A stretch of DNA of 64,000 bases. Origin: Flavobacteriales bacterium (GTDB lineage: Bacteria; Bacteroidota; Bacteroidia; Flavobacteriales; Flavobacteriaceae). The notes below the pieces were generated by a model. The model made no database searches. It was not told where the DNA came from and saw only the letters and a program-made list of their open reading frames with translations. The position numbers and the translations under genes are program-made. The stretch is taken from positions 248,001 through 312,000 of the forward strand of contig JALWTX010000022.1 of the NCBI GenBank assembly GCA_026993355.1. Reading direction: 5' to 3'. This document shows positions 29,849-38,665 of this stretch, one piece after another. The first letter of the stretch is position 1, and every line of letters begins with the position of its first letter.

Positions 29849-30721
29849 TTAATTAATAAAATGGAACATTAAAATGAGTTGAACAATGGGTAAATATATG
29901 ATAGAAGCCAAAGTCATTTGTTTGGCCGTTTTATTATTTGTATTCTGATAAAATTTATAAGCCGCCAGGGCAAATAAAAATGAAAGGAATAACAAGATGA
30001 ATAAAAGTGAAAAAGAGATAAAACCAAAATGATAAAATAAATAAATCAAAGGAAATAAAGGTAAAATGGATAAAGCTGTCCATAAGGCATTTACATCATT
30101 TGTTCCCCCTTTGAGTGGTAATAAATCGTAACCGGCTTTGGTATATTCATCATGCCAAAACCAAGCAATAGACCAAAAATGTGGCAATTGCCAAAATACT
30201 TGGAAAGTAAACAATAAAATAGCTAATAAATCGATGTGCCCTACAGCCCCGACATAGCCGATTAAAATAGGTAAAGCACCGGGAATTGCTCCTATCCATA
30301 TTGATAGCCTGTGCAATTGTTTCATGGGAGTATAAACAAAGGCATACATAATTAAGGACACAAATGAAATGAAAGCTGCCAAAGGATGCACCCAAAAATA
30401 AAGCAAACTTAGCCCGGTAAAACTCATAATAAGCAAGGCCGTAATAGCTTCTAGCCGGCTGATTTGCCCGGTAACCAGTGGCCTGTTGGCAGTACGGCGC
30501 ATCTGTCGGTCATAACGTCTTTCAATCAGCTGATTGATAATGTGAGCTGTAGCTGTAACCAAAAAACCACCGGCAAAAATAGACGTTAAAGTCCACCAAT
30601 TTATATGGCCGTGACTCCCGATTACATAACCGAAAACAGCCGTTAAGGCGACAATGAGATCTACTTTAAATTTGGTTAATTGCTTATATTGATCTATTTT
30701 AGTTGATAAACCTATCTTCAT
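29849..30721 (-). CDS. ctaB: Protoheme IX farnesyltransferase (heme O synthase)
   Basis: It attaches farnesyl to heme b, giving heme O for CtaA at the other end of the operon. A 290-residue UbiA-superfamily membrane protein with the two Asp-rich motifs: NQLIERRYDRQMRRTANRP (first) and WHDEYTKAGYDLLP (second), plus the PTPMKQLHRLSIWIG-type loop. It is the first gene of the oxidase operon, with a promoter just upstream. Confidence 0.96.
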   Translation of the reverse strand: MKIGLSTKIDQYKQLTKFKVDLIVALTAVFGYVIGSHGHINWWTLTSIFAGGFLVTATAHIINQLIERRYDRQMRRTANRPLVTGQISRLEAITALLIMSFTGLSLLYFWVHPLAAFISFVSLIMYAFVYTPMKQLHRLSIWIGAIPGALPILIGYVGAVGHIDLLAILLFTFQVFWQLPHFWSIAWFWHDEYTKAGYDLLPLKGGTNDVNALWTALSILPLFPLIYLFYHFGFISFSLLFILLFLSFLFALAAYKFYQNTNNKTAKQMTLASIIYLPIVQLILMFHFIN

Positions 30722-30747
30722 TGAATTGTGTTGCGCTATTTGATTGA

Positions 30748-30782
30748 CAAAAGTAACAAAATAAAGAAACGCATGTTACAAA
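30748..30782 (-). promoter_or_regulatory. Promoter of the cytochrome oxidase operon
   Basis: On the minus strand TTTG (30782-30779) and TACTTTTG (30755-30748) are spaced by 23 bases, within the Flavobacterium range. The start of transcription would be ~20 bases before the ctaB ATG. Confidence 0.5.
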
Positions 30783-30834
30783 AGTTCTATAAATTTAGCT
30801 TATCATTTAATAAATAAAACTTATAATATTAATA

Positions 30835-30864
30835 TTTGGGGTATTAAATGCCAATGTATTTTTG
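30835..30864 (+). promoter_or_regulatory. Promoter of the DUF420 gene
   Basis: TTTG (30835-30838), an 18-base spacer and TATTTTTG (30857-30864) match the Bacteroidetes consensus; the ATG is 22 bases downstream. Confidence 0.6.
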
Positions 30865-30886
30865 TTTCATCTAAATAGAAAATTTT

Positions 30887-31405
30887 ATGTCCAAAAAAGC
30901 TAATTTTATTATCTTTTCAATTACTTTTATCATTTTAAGTATTATCATTTGGAGTATACTGACTGCCGATCTTCGCTTAATAAACAAAGAAACTTTATCT
31001 TACTTGCCAAAATTAAACGCCATTTTAAACGCCTTATCCTTTACCATGCTTAGTTTAGCGCTTATAGCCATTGCACAACAAAAAATAAAACTGCATGTCA
31101 CCTTTATTTTTAGCGCCTTATTTTTTACCGGCATGTTTCTTATTTCCTATTTAATCTATCATTTTTCAACCCCGCCCACCAAATTTCAGGGTGTCGGGAT
31201 GGTCAAAATTATTTACCTGTTCATTTTATTTACCCATATAATTTTAGCAGCGATTATCCTACCACTTGTCATGTTTACCATCTTAAAAGCTTTACAGAAA
31301 GAATATACGGCCCATAAAAAATTAGCCCATTTTACAGCACCCTTATGGTTATATGTTAGTCTGACCGGTGTTTTAATCTATTTATTTAACAGTGCTTATT
31401 ATTAA
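30887..31405 (+). CDS. DUF420 membrane protein (CtaM/YozB-like oxidase maturation factor)
   Basis: 172 residues with five membrane helices and the DUF420 pattern: YLPKLNAILNALSF after helix 1, FLISYLIYHFSTPPTKFQG with conserved His, FTHIILAAIILPLV and the KLAHFTAPLWLYVSLTGV end. DUF420 proteins (CtaM in Staphylococcus, YozB in Bacillus) are needed for heme-copper oxidase maturation. Its place, divergent from the oxidase operon, supports that role here; the reaction is not known. Confidence 0.85.
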   Translation: MSKKANFIIFSITFIILSIIIWSILTADLRLINKETLSYLPKLNAILNALSFTMLSLALIAIAQQKIKLHVTFIFSALFFTGMFLISYLIYHFSTPPTKFQGVGMVKIIYLFILFTHIILAAIILPLVMFTILKALQKEYTAHKKLAHFTAPLWLYVSLTGVLIYLFNSAYY

Positions 31406-31509
31406 CCTGAGAAATTCTTAAAAATACTCATATCCCTTTTAAATTTGTTAAGCAATTCTTACCCAAAAATTAATCTCTTAAATTTTGATTTAAATCCTTA
31501 CCATAAAAA

Positions 31510-31542
31510 AAAACACCTTACATAAATCTTGCAAGGTGTTTT
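31510..31542. terminator. Bidirectional terminator
   Basis: AAAACACCTT and AAGGTGTTTT arms with a 13-base interval lie between the DUF420 gene (plus) and the tetR gene (minus), with A and T runs outside. Confidence 0.75.
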
Positions 31543-31563
31543 AAAAACGGTGTGATTTTAAAC

Positions 31564-32151
31564 TTAAGTTAACAAACGGTTTATTTGCAAAATCATATCT
31601 TTACAAAACCGTTGGGGATCAAACTGGTATAAATTTAATACTAAACTAATATTTAAAGTGATAGGAATCCCCATATAAAGTAAGGATATCTCTTCTATCT
31701 TTGTATCAGCGCGCCAAATGCCTTGTGCGATACCTTCTTCTATAATTGCTTCAAAATAATGTCGTTCGGAATTGAAAATATAACGCAATTTGGCTAACAT
31801 CTCACTATCATTGTTATAAGTCGCTTCCGATAACAATAAAATCGTAATACCATTATTATCCATTAAGTAATTTATGGTATCACACAAATACTTTTCCAAC
31901 TTATCCGGTGGCGGCAAATCACTCTCGGCTATCTCTTTTAATGTATGGATCAAATCCTTAGAAACATCATCTACAATAGCCCTTATTATATCGCTTTTCT
32001 TTCTAAAATGACGAAAAATAGCCCCTTCGGACAAACCGATTTCCGACGCCAAATTTTTGGTCGAAACGGCTTTAATCCCCGACTCTTTTATAATTTTAAG
32101 AACCGCCTGTTTTATTTGTTCTTTTCTGATATGTGTATTTTTTCTACTCAC
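31564..32151 (-). CDS. TetR/AcrR-family repressor of the efflux operon
   Basis: 195 residues. The helix-turn-helix is at ~10-60 (IKESGIKAVSTKNLASEIGL, then SEGAIFRHFRKKSDI). The C-terminal all-helical domain would bind the inducer. It is the last gene of a co-directional group (37058 to 31564) with an outer-membrane channel, a membrane-fusion protein and a permease, so it is probably their local autoregulated repressor. A 26-bp palindrome over the operon promoter (37069-37094) is the candidate operator. Confidence 0.9.
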   Translation of the reverse strand: MSRKNTHIRKEQIKQAVLKIIKESGIKAVSTKNLASEIGLSEGAIFRHFRKKSDIIRAIVDDVSKDLIHTLKEIAESDLPPPDKLEKYLCDTINYLMDNNGITILLLSEATYNNDSEMLAKLRYIFNSERHYFEAIIEEGIAQGIWRADTKIEEISLLYMGIPITLNISLVLNLYQFDPQRFCKDMILQINRLLT

Positions 32152-32181
32152 CGCTTAATTCAGAATACAAAAATAGTACTT

Positions 32182-32553
32182 TTAGGATTGATGCTCATTG
32201 ACCATTTTAATAGCTTCTTGCGCAGCTGCTATCACCGATGTTCCTTTAACATAACGGGTTAATTGCAGTGTTTCCAAAATTTCGGCAGGCGTAATACCTT
32301 TGCGTAAAGCTAATTTGGTATAGGTGTTGATACACGACGGGATACCCATACCGGCACTAATGGCCAAACTCATCAATATTTTATATTTGGGGGGAATTTG
32401 GGGCCCTTCATAAGCAAATTTCTTGTTGGCAACATGTTCTAAAAACATATCCGGATTAAGTTTGGATAAATGTAACATCAATTCAGGTATTTCACCTATT
32501 TCTTGCGTCATTGTAGCTAAGATTTGTTCAATTTTTTTTGCTTGATCTTCCAT
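32182..32553 (-). CDS. Carboxymuconolactone-decarboxylase-family protein
   Basis: 123 residues of the CMD/AhpD-like helical fold: PPKYKILMSLAISAGMGIPSC, then NTYTKLALRKGITPAEILE and a C-terminal helix. Only one Cys (in PSCIN) is present where AhpD-type peroxidase partners have CxxC, so it lacks the usual disulfide redox centre. It sits inside the TetR efflux operon, between tolC-like and tetR genes. Substrate unknown. Confidence 0.85.
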   Translation of the reverse strand: MEDQAKKIEQILATMTQEIGEIPELMLHLSKLNPDMFLEHVANKKFAYEGPQIPPKYKILMSLAISAGMGIPSCINTYTKLALRKGITPAEILETLQLTRYVKGTSVIAAAQEAIKMVNEHQS

Positions 32554-32594
32554 GGTATTAATTTTTAAAAGTTAATGTTTAAGTTAAGTCTTTT

Positions 32595-34007
32595 TTAAAA
32601 TATTTGACCTGCTAAATATTTTAAAAAAGCTTTTTGGGTCAAAATTTGCTTTTCGATATTTAATATTTGCACCTTAATTTTACTGACTTGCAAATGTGCA
32701 CCATTTAATTCAATGTTAGTAATCACACCGTTTTTATAGGCTGTTTGAGCAATTTCATATGCTTTTTCAGCTACTTTTAAATGCGTTTGATGGGCTTTCT
32801 TCTGGGCTAACAAACTGTTGATGGTTTCTTTTGTTTTTTGATAATAAATATCTAATTTTAATTTTAAACCGTCTTTGTAATTTTCCAATTCTTCTTGTTT
32901 AGCCCGTATTTCATCTACCTGGTACTTTGATTTGTTCCCGTCAAAAATAGTCATTTTAAGGCCAACGCCTACAGCATAACCATTTCGCCAAGTTTTGTCA
33001 AAGGGCGGAAAATCTTTTCCGTGATAAATATGATAATTGCCAAAGGCAAAAACGACCGGTAATTTGGCTGCCTTTTGCATTTCTTTTTTATAATCCAGAA
33101 CCTTTTGCATACTGGACAAAAATGCTAATTTATGATTACCGTTATAGAGTTTATTGATTGCCAAATGTTGTGTGTTTTCTACTTGAAAGAATTGATTGAT
33201 ATCTCCTTCAAATTCTGCTTTTTGACCATCAGGCAGTCCAATTAAACGCGATAAAGCAGTCGATACCACGGCTTTTTTACCCTTAAAATCGATTATTTTG
33301 GCTTTAAATTCTTCTATTTTACTTTCAAAATTGACAATGTCAAATTCTGATCTGACGCCTTCTTTATAGGCTTCTTTGGCCAGTTTCAGATGGTCGTTCA
33401 ATTGCTTTAATACATCTTCATACACCTTAATTACAGCATTGAGCATCAAATAATTATAATAGGCTTGTTTTACTTTATAACTCAATGAAGCTTTGCTGTC
33501 ATCCATATTTTTGGCATAAGCTTTTTGTAGTTGTTCTGTCAATTTTAAAGCATTTTCGCGTTTATGACCGGTATAAACCGGATAAATAGTATTCAAATCC
33601 ATCGTTAACACGTCGCGGCTTAAATCGGGATAAGGCGCCATTGGGTGTAAAATAACCTGCTCACCGGTCGGCCCATTTTGCCCCATAATGGGAATAGGCT
33701 TGCCTAGCAAAGGATAAAAATTAGGCAAATTATTGGCATAAAAATATTTAGATAAGACATTGACTTGCGGCAAAAAACTGGATTTTACCTGTTTGTTTTT
33801 TGCTTGTGCTTGTTTTATTTGACTTTGCTTGGCTTTAATACCGGGATTATTTTCAATCGCCATTTGTATGGCTTGTTTTAAGCTTATTTTTTGTTGTGCC
33901 AAAATCGGCCGGTTATATCCCAGCAAAAATATCAACAGACCAAATTTAAAAAACTGTATGGCTATTTTCTTTCTACTTCTGAAAGCTTTATTTTTATTCG
34001 TTTTCAT
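32595..34007 (-). CDS. TolC-family outer membrane efflux channel
   Basis: 470 residues. After a leader of ~37 residues (a membrane-like segment FFKFGLLIFLLGYNRPILAQ) come the two OEP repeats with long coiled helices, for example KISLKQAIQMAIENNPGIKA and YKVKQAYYNYLMLNAVIKVY, and later DGLKLKLDIYYQKTKETINS. It forms the outer-membrane duct of the tripartite pump encoded by the adjoining genes. Its start overlaps the permease stop by 14 bases. Confidence 0.92.
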   Translation of the reverse strand: MKTNKNKAFRSRKKIAIQFFKFGLLIFLLGYNRPILAQQKISLKQAIQMAIENNPGIKAKQSQIKQAQAKNKQVKSSFLPQVNVLSKYFYANNLPNFYPLLGKPIPIMGQNGPTGEQVILHPMAPYPDLSRDVLTMDLNTIYPVYTGHKRENALKLTEQLQKAYAKNMDDSKASLSYKVKQAYYNYLMLNAVIKVYEDVLKQLNDHLKLAKEAYKEGVRSEFDIVNFESKIEEFKAKIIDFKGKKAVVSTALSRLIGLPDGQKAEFEGDINQFFQVENTQHLAINKLYNGNHKLAFLSSMQKVLDYKKEMQKAAKLPVVFAFGNYHIYHGKDFPPFDKTWRNGYAVGVGLKMTIFDGNKSKYQVDEIRAKQEELENYKDGLKLKLDIYYQKTKETINSLLAQKKAHQTHLKVAEKAYEIAQTAYKNGVITNIELNGAHLQVSKIKVQILNIEKQILTQKAFLKYLAGQIF

Positions 34008-35190
34008 AATTATGTGCTTCTAATTGTTGCAATTTTTTTATTTTTCTTTTTCGTTCCCATTGGCCAAAAAGGATAGACAATAAGGCCAATCCTAAAAAAC
34101 CCAAAATAAATTTCCAAAGAATCAGAACTTGATCCTTTACAATGTATAAATCTTGATGATGGTTAAAAACCGCATACAAAACTTTAAGATAATGTCTTAG
34201 TGGAAAAGCATTTCCTATCATATTAGGCACCTCGGCCATTTGTTCCTCGGGGATTAAGAAACCGGAATACATAAAAGCCGGCATAACAATCAATGTAATT
34301 AAAGCTGCCATCACGGCACCGTTTTTTATATTGAGAACCAAAAAATAGGAAATAGTTTCCATGGCTAAAACCAACATAGAAATAGCAAATATGGTATTCC
34401 ATAAAGCATGATGATCATAATGAATACCAAATAATTGCATAGTTGTAAAATAGGCAATAGAGATTGCTGTAGATACTATAATCCAAGAAATAATATAGGG
34501 GGGAATCAAGGCCTTAACAGGCAATTGTCTGATTTGTGTTAAATTAGGATATTTTTGTTTATATTGCTTAAAGGCGGCAAACAACCCAAACATGACAATC
34601 AGCATAGAAACAATTTGCATAGCTAAACCCATAAATGCCGGAAGCATAGATGGTTCCATTGACAAAGACGGATTATATAAAACACGTTCGCTAACGGTTA
34701 AAGGCGGTTTAGGCATATGCCGAACATTCGGAACCGTGCCTAATTCCTCCACACGCATTTTCTTCATCATTTGCATATCCATCGTCAGCATAATTTTATT
34801 GAGCATCATCAACGATAATTTAGGCACAATCGGATTGGCAGTTCCGTTGATCAGCTCCAAAATATTAACATTCCGACGATTTAAGACATCTTTGTATGCA
34901 TCCGGTGGAATCATTACCCCTACATCCACTTTACCTTTATCGACCATATTTTGCAAGTCGATATAATCGGTGGCTTGTCGGGTAATAGCAAAATATTGTG
35001 AGGCTTTGATATTGTGAATAATAGAACGGCTCAACGCACTTTGATCTAAATCCAGTACGGCCATTTTTATTTTAGTGGGCGAACTCTTGTAATACATGCC
35101 CGCCATCATACTGAAAAACAATATCAAAGCGGTAGATATCAGTGTAATTTTCACCAATATCATAACTAAGTTTTTCAAAGCTTTTTTCAT
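33994..35190 (-). CDS. ABC-2-type transporter permease (YhhJ/YbhR-like), drug efflux
   Basis: 398 residues. One helix near the N-terminus (~10-30), a large periplasmic domain (~40-185, including MAVLDLDQSALSRSIIHNIK and the VDVGVMIPPDAYKDVL segment), then five helices (~180-380) with GFLIPEEQMAEVPNMIG, a common ABC-2 permease motif. It would move substrates out through the TolC channel with the HlyD-type adaptor. No ATP-binding subunit or domain is encoded in the operon. Confidence 0.9.
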   Translation of the reverse strand: MKKALKNLVMILVKITLISTALILFFSMMAGMYYKSSPTKIKMAVLDLDQSALSRSIIHNIKASQYFAITRQATDYIDLQNMVDKGKVDVGVMIPPDAYKDVLNRRNVNILELINGTANPIVPKLSLMMLNKIMLTMDMQMMKKMRVEELGTVPNVRHMPKPPLTVSERVLYNPSLSMEPSMLPAFMGLAMQIVSMLIVMFGLFAAFKQYKQKYPNLTQIRQLPVKALIPPYIISWIIVSTAISIAYFTTMQLFGIHYDHHALWNTIFAISMLVLAMETISYFLVLNIKNGAVMAALITLIVMPAFMYSGFLIPEEQMAEVPNMIGNAFPLRHYLKVLYAVFNHHQDLYIVKDQVLILWKFILGFLGLALLSILFGQWERKRKIKKLQQLEAHNYENE

Positions 35191-35293
35191 CTCTTTATTT
35201 TTTATTTAAACTCCCGTGTCAACTATAACTTTTTATTTTTAAAACGATTATTGTTAACTTAATAAGCGTTTTAAAAATGCCGGTTTTATGAGA

Positions 35294-36115
35294 TTAAGAC
35301 TTTGCGTTTTGTTCTTGGTTTGAATTTTGCGGTTTTTTCAGTTTTAAAAAGACTGACATACCGGGTTTCAAGTCTTTTTGATGATCCAAAATCAAAATTT
35401 TGACATCAAAAGTACGTACATCGCGTTCGTCGCGGGCACTTGTCGGCGTATGGGTTGCAAAATTTGCCATCGGAATGATTTGTATAATTTTGCCTTTCAA
35501 AGTCAAATTGCCCGCATTGGTTTTTAAATTGACTTGATCACCTAAATGCAATTGGTCTAAATAAGTTTCAGGAATACTGAACCTGGCCCAAGTTCCGTTG
35601 GGATCGGTCTCGATTACCACCGGCATACCGGGGGGCATCATTTGATTTTTTTCCAACACTTTTAATGTCACTACCCCGTCCATAGGCGCTTTAATCACCA
35701 TGTCGGCTATACGGGTATTTAAAGCTTGTATTTTAGCTTGCAACATTTCATATCCGGTTGTCACTTCATCTAATTTTTGTTGCGGCACAGCGCCTGCTTT
35801 GTACAAATGTTCTAAGCGGCGTTTGTTAACAGCTACATTATGTAATTTTGCCAATAATGCTTTTTTATTGGCCAAAATTTCTCTGGTATCGAGCAAAGCC
35901 ACGGTATCACCTTGTTTTAAATGGTCACCTTCATCGACCAAAATATCGACAATTCGCCCGGGCATACGGGTAGTTACATTTACTTGTGTGGTTTCTACAT
36001 AACCTTGAAATTCAGGTTGTGCTTTTTTCTCGTTGGTTAATTTAATGTCACTGCAAGCTGTTATTAACAAACTTACCAGCATCAATAAAGCCAAATTTGT
36101 CTTAAATTGTTTCAT
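35294..36115 (-). CDS. HlyD/EmrA-type periplasmic adaptor lipoprotein
   Basis: 273 residues. The lipobox LLITAC places the lipid Cys at 21. A biotinyl-lipoyl half (GRIVDILVDEGDHLKQGDTV) and its partner (IKAPMDGVVTLKVLEKNQ) flank a very short helical hairpin (~75-125), then the beta-barrel and the membrane-proximal end. It links the ABC-2 permease to the TolC channel. The short hairpin is normal for adaptors of YhiI type. Confidence 0.92.
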   Translation of the reverse strand: MKQFKTNLALLMLVSLLITACSDIKLTNEKKAQPEFQGYVETTQVNVTTRMPGRIVDILVDEGDHLKQGDTVALLDTREILANKKALLAKLHNVAVNKRRLEHLYKAGAVPQQKLDEVTTGYEMLQAKIQALNTRIADMVIKAPMDGVVTLKVLEKNQMMPPGMPVVIETDPNGTWARFSIPETYLDQLHLGDQVNLKTNAGNLTLKGKIIQIIPMANFATHTPTSARDERDVRTFDVKILILDHQKDLKPGMSVFLKLKKPQNSNQEQNAKS

Positions 36116-36137
36116 ATCTCCGTTTTTTTTGTTTTTT

Positions 36138-37058
36138 TTAGTTAAATTTATAATCTAATTGCATGACCACAGTGTATTTGGTCAAATATGCTTTATTTTG
36201 ATAAAGCGTATAGGGCACTGCCAGACGTAAATAAAAGTTATTCAAAAATTCATACCACCCACCTATACTTAAATCAAATTGCGTTAAATCAGTATTGGGC
36301 AAAAGCATAGGTCCGGCTTTATAACCGGAATGATACTGAAAATCTAACGCGTTTTCAAGTCCAAAATAACCGTATTTGGTATGATAAGGTTTACGAAAAA
36401 TAACTGTAGCACCCGTTTCTGCTCCTTTATCGATATTGTCTGTGCTGACTAAATAATTGTAGTAAGCATGATAAGCAAACTGCCAAGCATCAAATTTTGG
36501 TTGAAGGTTCTCCAGACCATTAACGCCAACCTGAAAACCAAAGGCACCCTTGCCGGTGTTTAACACAGCCATATCATGTTTATAAATACCCGTGGGCCAA
36601 CTCAGCACTGCTTCAAGTGTTAAATGATGCTTGCCAGATAATAGATTACCATAAATCATTCCGGTTTGGATATCACCCAATCCAACGCCTTTTTGAAAAA
36701 TCATGGGTGAATAATGATGTAAATCTGCAAAAGGCAAAGTAACAAACAAATTGAGTTTAGCACCCAATCCATATAAAATATGGGCATTGAAGTAAGCTTC
36801 ATTTAATACAACAACCGGTAATTTTTTCTCGATTTTCCTACTTCTTGGATTATAATATTTAAAAAATTTAGGAATATCCGTCGAAAAATCCAATAACCAC
36901 TGTGTCTGCTTTAACAGTTGTGGATGAAAATGATAAGTGGAAATAAAGAAATCTGCCGGTTGTTTTCCGGTTTGTTCCACACTTTGCATCTGTCCCCATA
37001 GCTTATTCCCTATCAGTAAGCTAAAGAACAATGTCATAAGATAAAGTTGTTTTTTCAT
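36138..37058 (-). CDS. Outer-membrane beta-barrel protein of the efflux operon
   Basis: 306 residues with a signal peptide (MKKQLYLMTLFFSLLIGNKLWG) and a barrel of ~12 strands, ending in an aromatic-rich C-terminal strand (VVMQLDYKFN). The pattern resembles the meta-pathway phenol-degradation transporter-like family (PF13557): LPFADLHHYSPMIFQKGVGL and GDIQTGMIY. It is the first gene of the TetR-controlled operon, so it may import or export the same hydrophobic compound. Function is inferred only from context. Confidence 0.75.
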   Translation of the reverse strand: MKKQLYLMTLFFSLLIGNKLWGQMQSVEQTGKQPADFFISTYHFHPQLLKQTQWLLDFSTDIPKFFKYYNPRSRKIEKKLPVVVLNEAYFNAHILYGLGAKLNLFVTLPFADLHHYSPMIFQKGVGLGDIQTGMIYGNLLSGKHHLTLEAVLSWPTGIYKHDMAVLNTGKGAFGFQVGVNGLENLQPKFDAWQFAYHAYYNYLVSTDNIDKGAETGATVIFRKPYHTKYGYFGLENALDFQYHSGYKAGPMLLPNTDLTQFDLSIGGWYEFLNNFYLRLAVPYTLYQNKAYLTKYTVVMQLDYKFN

Positions 37059-37068
37059 ATTATATATT

Positions 37069-37098
37069 TTTGTAAGTAAATACTCACTTACAAAGATA
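37069..37098 (-). promoter_or_regulatory. Efflux operon promoter with overlapping TetR-type operator
   Basis: TTTGTAAGT (37069-37077) and its exact reverse complement ACTTACAAA (37086-37094) are separated by 8 bases. The minus-strand -7 element TATCTTTG (37098-37091) overlaps one arm, and a TTG lies 21 bases upstream of it. A repressor bound here would cover the -7 and the transcription start, as expected for TetR control. Confidence 0.75.
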
Positions 37099-37247
37099 CG
37101 GTAATTAATTTACAAAAGTCAAGTCATTCTGCATTTTTTATAAAAAATTTAATCTGATAAAACCTCCTAAAATTTGTATATGTTTTATGTATAATGCATG
37201 TAATAACAAAAATCAGTTAAATTAACAAAATTTTAATATATAGTTAA
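37099..37247. other. AT-rich divergent intergenic region
   Basis: Between the efflux-operon promoter and the SQR-like gene's promoter. No ORF, hairpin or RNA gene was seen in it. Confidence 0.4.
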
Positions 37248-37278
37248 TTGACGATAAACGATGAAATTTGTATATTTG
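37248..37278 (+). promoter_or_regulatory. SQR-like gene promoter with arsR-type operator motif
   Basis: TTG (37248-37250), a 20-base spacer and TATATTTG (37271-37278) form a Bacteroidetes promoter. The spacer holds CGATAAACGAT (37252-37262), exactly 8 bases before the -7 element. The arsR promoter has CGATTAACGAT at the same distance. Confidence 0.65.
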
Positions 37279-37301
37279 AATGAAATTTAAAAACTTTTAC
37301 T

Positions 37302-38531
37302 ATGAGCCAAAAAAAAATTATCATTATGGGCGGTGGTTTCGCCGGTCTCCGTTCATTCTACCATTTAAAAGAATATGACAAACATTTTGACATTACCTTA
37401 ATTGACAAACGGGCTTTTTCTTTGGAAAAACCTGCTTTGCCCGAAGTGGCTTTTGCCGGAAGTAAAGTAGAACATACTTTAATCGATTTAAAACATGTAA
37501 TAGAACATCATGGCGGTCATTTTTTACAAGATGAAGTGGTCAAAATTAACCCGAAACTGAATCATATCCACTTAAAAAGCGGAGCGAAAGTTGAATATGA
37601 TTATTTATTAATTACCACCGGTGCCTTTAAAGACTTTAATGCCATTAAAGGTTTTGACAAATATGGCTACTCTATGTGTGATGATGTACATGCCGTCAAA
37701 TTATGGGAACGCCTTAAAAACTTTAAAGGCGGGCATGTGGTCATTGGTGCTGCCAAGTCAGAATTTGGTCACCGGGTCGATGCACCCGACTTAAAAGCAC
37801 CTTGTGAAGGGCCTATTGGTGAAGCCATGTTTATGACCGATTATTATTTACGTAAAAAAGGATTTCGTGAAAAATCAACCATAGATGTGTTTACACCGGG
37901 CGAAATCTTCTTTGAAGATGTCGGTGATTTGGTTCGTAATAAAGTCGGTGGCGTTATGCAAGAACGCGGTATTAATTTACATCTGAACAAAGTGGTAAAA
38001 GAGATCACTGCGACCGAAATGATTTATGAAGATGGCAGCAGTTTGCCCAGTGATTTGAGCATTATCATACCGCCCTATAAGGCACATTGTGTTTTTAAAG
38101 ACAGTGGTTTAGGGGATGATAAAGGTTTTATCCCGACAGACAAAACCATGCGTCATCTGGATTATGATAATATTTTTGCCGCCGGTGACATCAATGCTTT
38201 GGCACAACCCAAACTGGGACATATTGCCGTACATCAAGCCGACGTCGCTACTTCTACGCTGATAAAAGAAGTAACCGGAAAAGGTGAAATTTTACCCTTT
38301 AAACCTGAAGTATTTTGTATTATGAATATGGGCGGTATGGATGCCACTTTAATTTATTCGGACGTTTTATACGGCGGTCCGCACGATATTGCCATTCATA
38401 GTCCTTTGGCCCGGATGATGAAATGGAGTTTTGATAATTACTACTTCTATACCCATGGTCATATGCCTCCTACTTTTACCTTAGAGATTTTAGAAAAATT
38501 TTTGGAATTATTTCAAGAACATGAAAAATAA
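37302..38531 (+). CDS. Sulfide:quinone oxidoreductase-like FAD flavoprotein
   Basis: 409 residues of the NDH-2/SQR superfamily. FAD site GGGFAGLRSFYHL (10-22), second Rossmann region near 145-150, and the C-terminal AAGDINALAQPKLGH motif that closes the flavin site (293-307). Cys126, Cys168 and Cys339 fall where the redox cysteines of sulfide:quinone oxidoreductases lie (SMCDDVHA, APCEGP, VFCIMNMGG). It would oxidise sulfide or a related sulfur species and pass electrons to quinone at the inner membrane. It is monocistronic, ending at a strong hairpin, and its promoter carries the same CGATwAACGAT element as arsR. Confidence 0.85.
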   Translation: MSQKKIIIMGGGFAGLRSFYHLKEYDKHFDITLIDKRAFSLEKPALPEVAFAGSKVEHTLIDLKHVIEHHGGHFLQDEVVKINPKLNHIHLKSGAKVEYDYLLITTGAFKDFNAIKGFDKYGYSMCDDVHAVKLWERLKNFKGGHVVIGAAKSEFGHRVDAPDLKAPCEGPIGEAMFMTDYYLRKKGFREKSTIDVFTPGEIFFEDVGDLVRNKVGGVMQERGINLHLNKVVKEITATEMIYEDGSSLPSDLSIIIPPYKAHCVFKDSGLGDDKGFIPTDKTMRHLDYDNIFAAGDINALAQPKLGHIAVHQADVATSTLIKEVTGKGEILPFKPEVFCIMNMGGMDATLIYSDVLYGGPHDIAIHSPLARMMKWSFDNYYFYTHGHMPPTFTLEILEKFLELFQEHEK

Positions 38532-38576
38532 AATTCATGCGATAATGTAACAGTTGCTTAGTCTGTTAAACCTTAT

Positions 38577-38610
38577 AAAAATCATTCATGGCTACCATGA
38601 ATGATTTTTA
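38577..38610 (+). terminator. Terminator of the SQR-like gene
   Basis: A perfect 15-bp stem (AAAAATCATTCATGG / CCATGAATGATTTTT) with a 3-base loop and a T-rich end, 45 bases after the stop. Confidence 0.85.
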
Positions 38611-38630
38611 TATAAATAATTAATCGTGAA

Positions 38631-38661
38631 TTTGCGATTAACGATATTTCAATTATCTTTG
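38631..38661 (+). promoter_or_regulatory. arsR operon promoter with palindromic operator
   Basis: TTTG (38631-38634), a 19-base spacer and TATCTTTG (38654-38661) match the Bacteroidetes consensus exactly. TTAATCG and CGATTAA form a perfect inverted repeat (38621-38641), and CGATTAACGAT (38635-38645) lies 8 bases before the -7. The ATG is only 4 bases past the -7 element, so the arsR transcript should have little or no leader. Confidence 0.75.
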
Positions 38662-38665
38662 TCCT

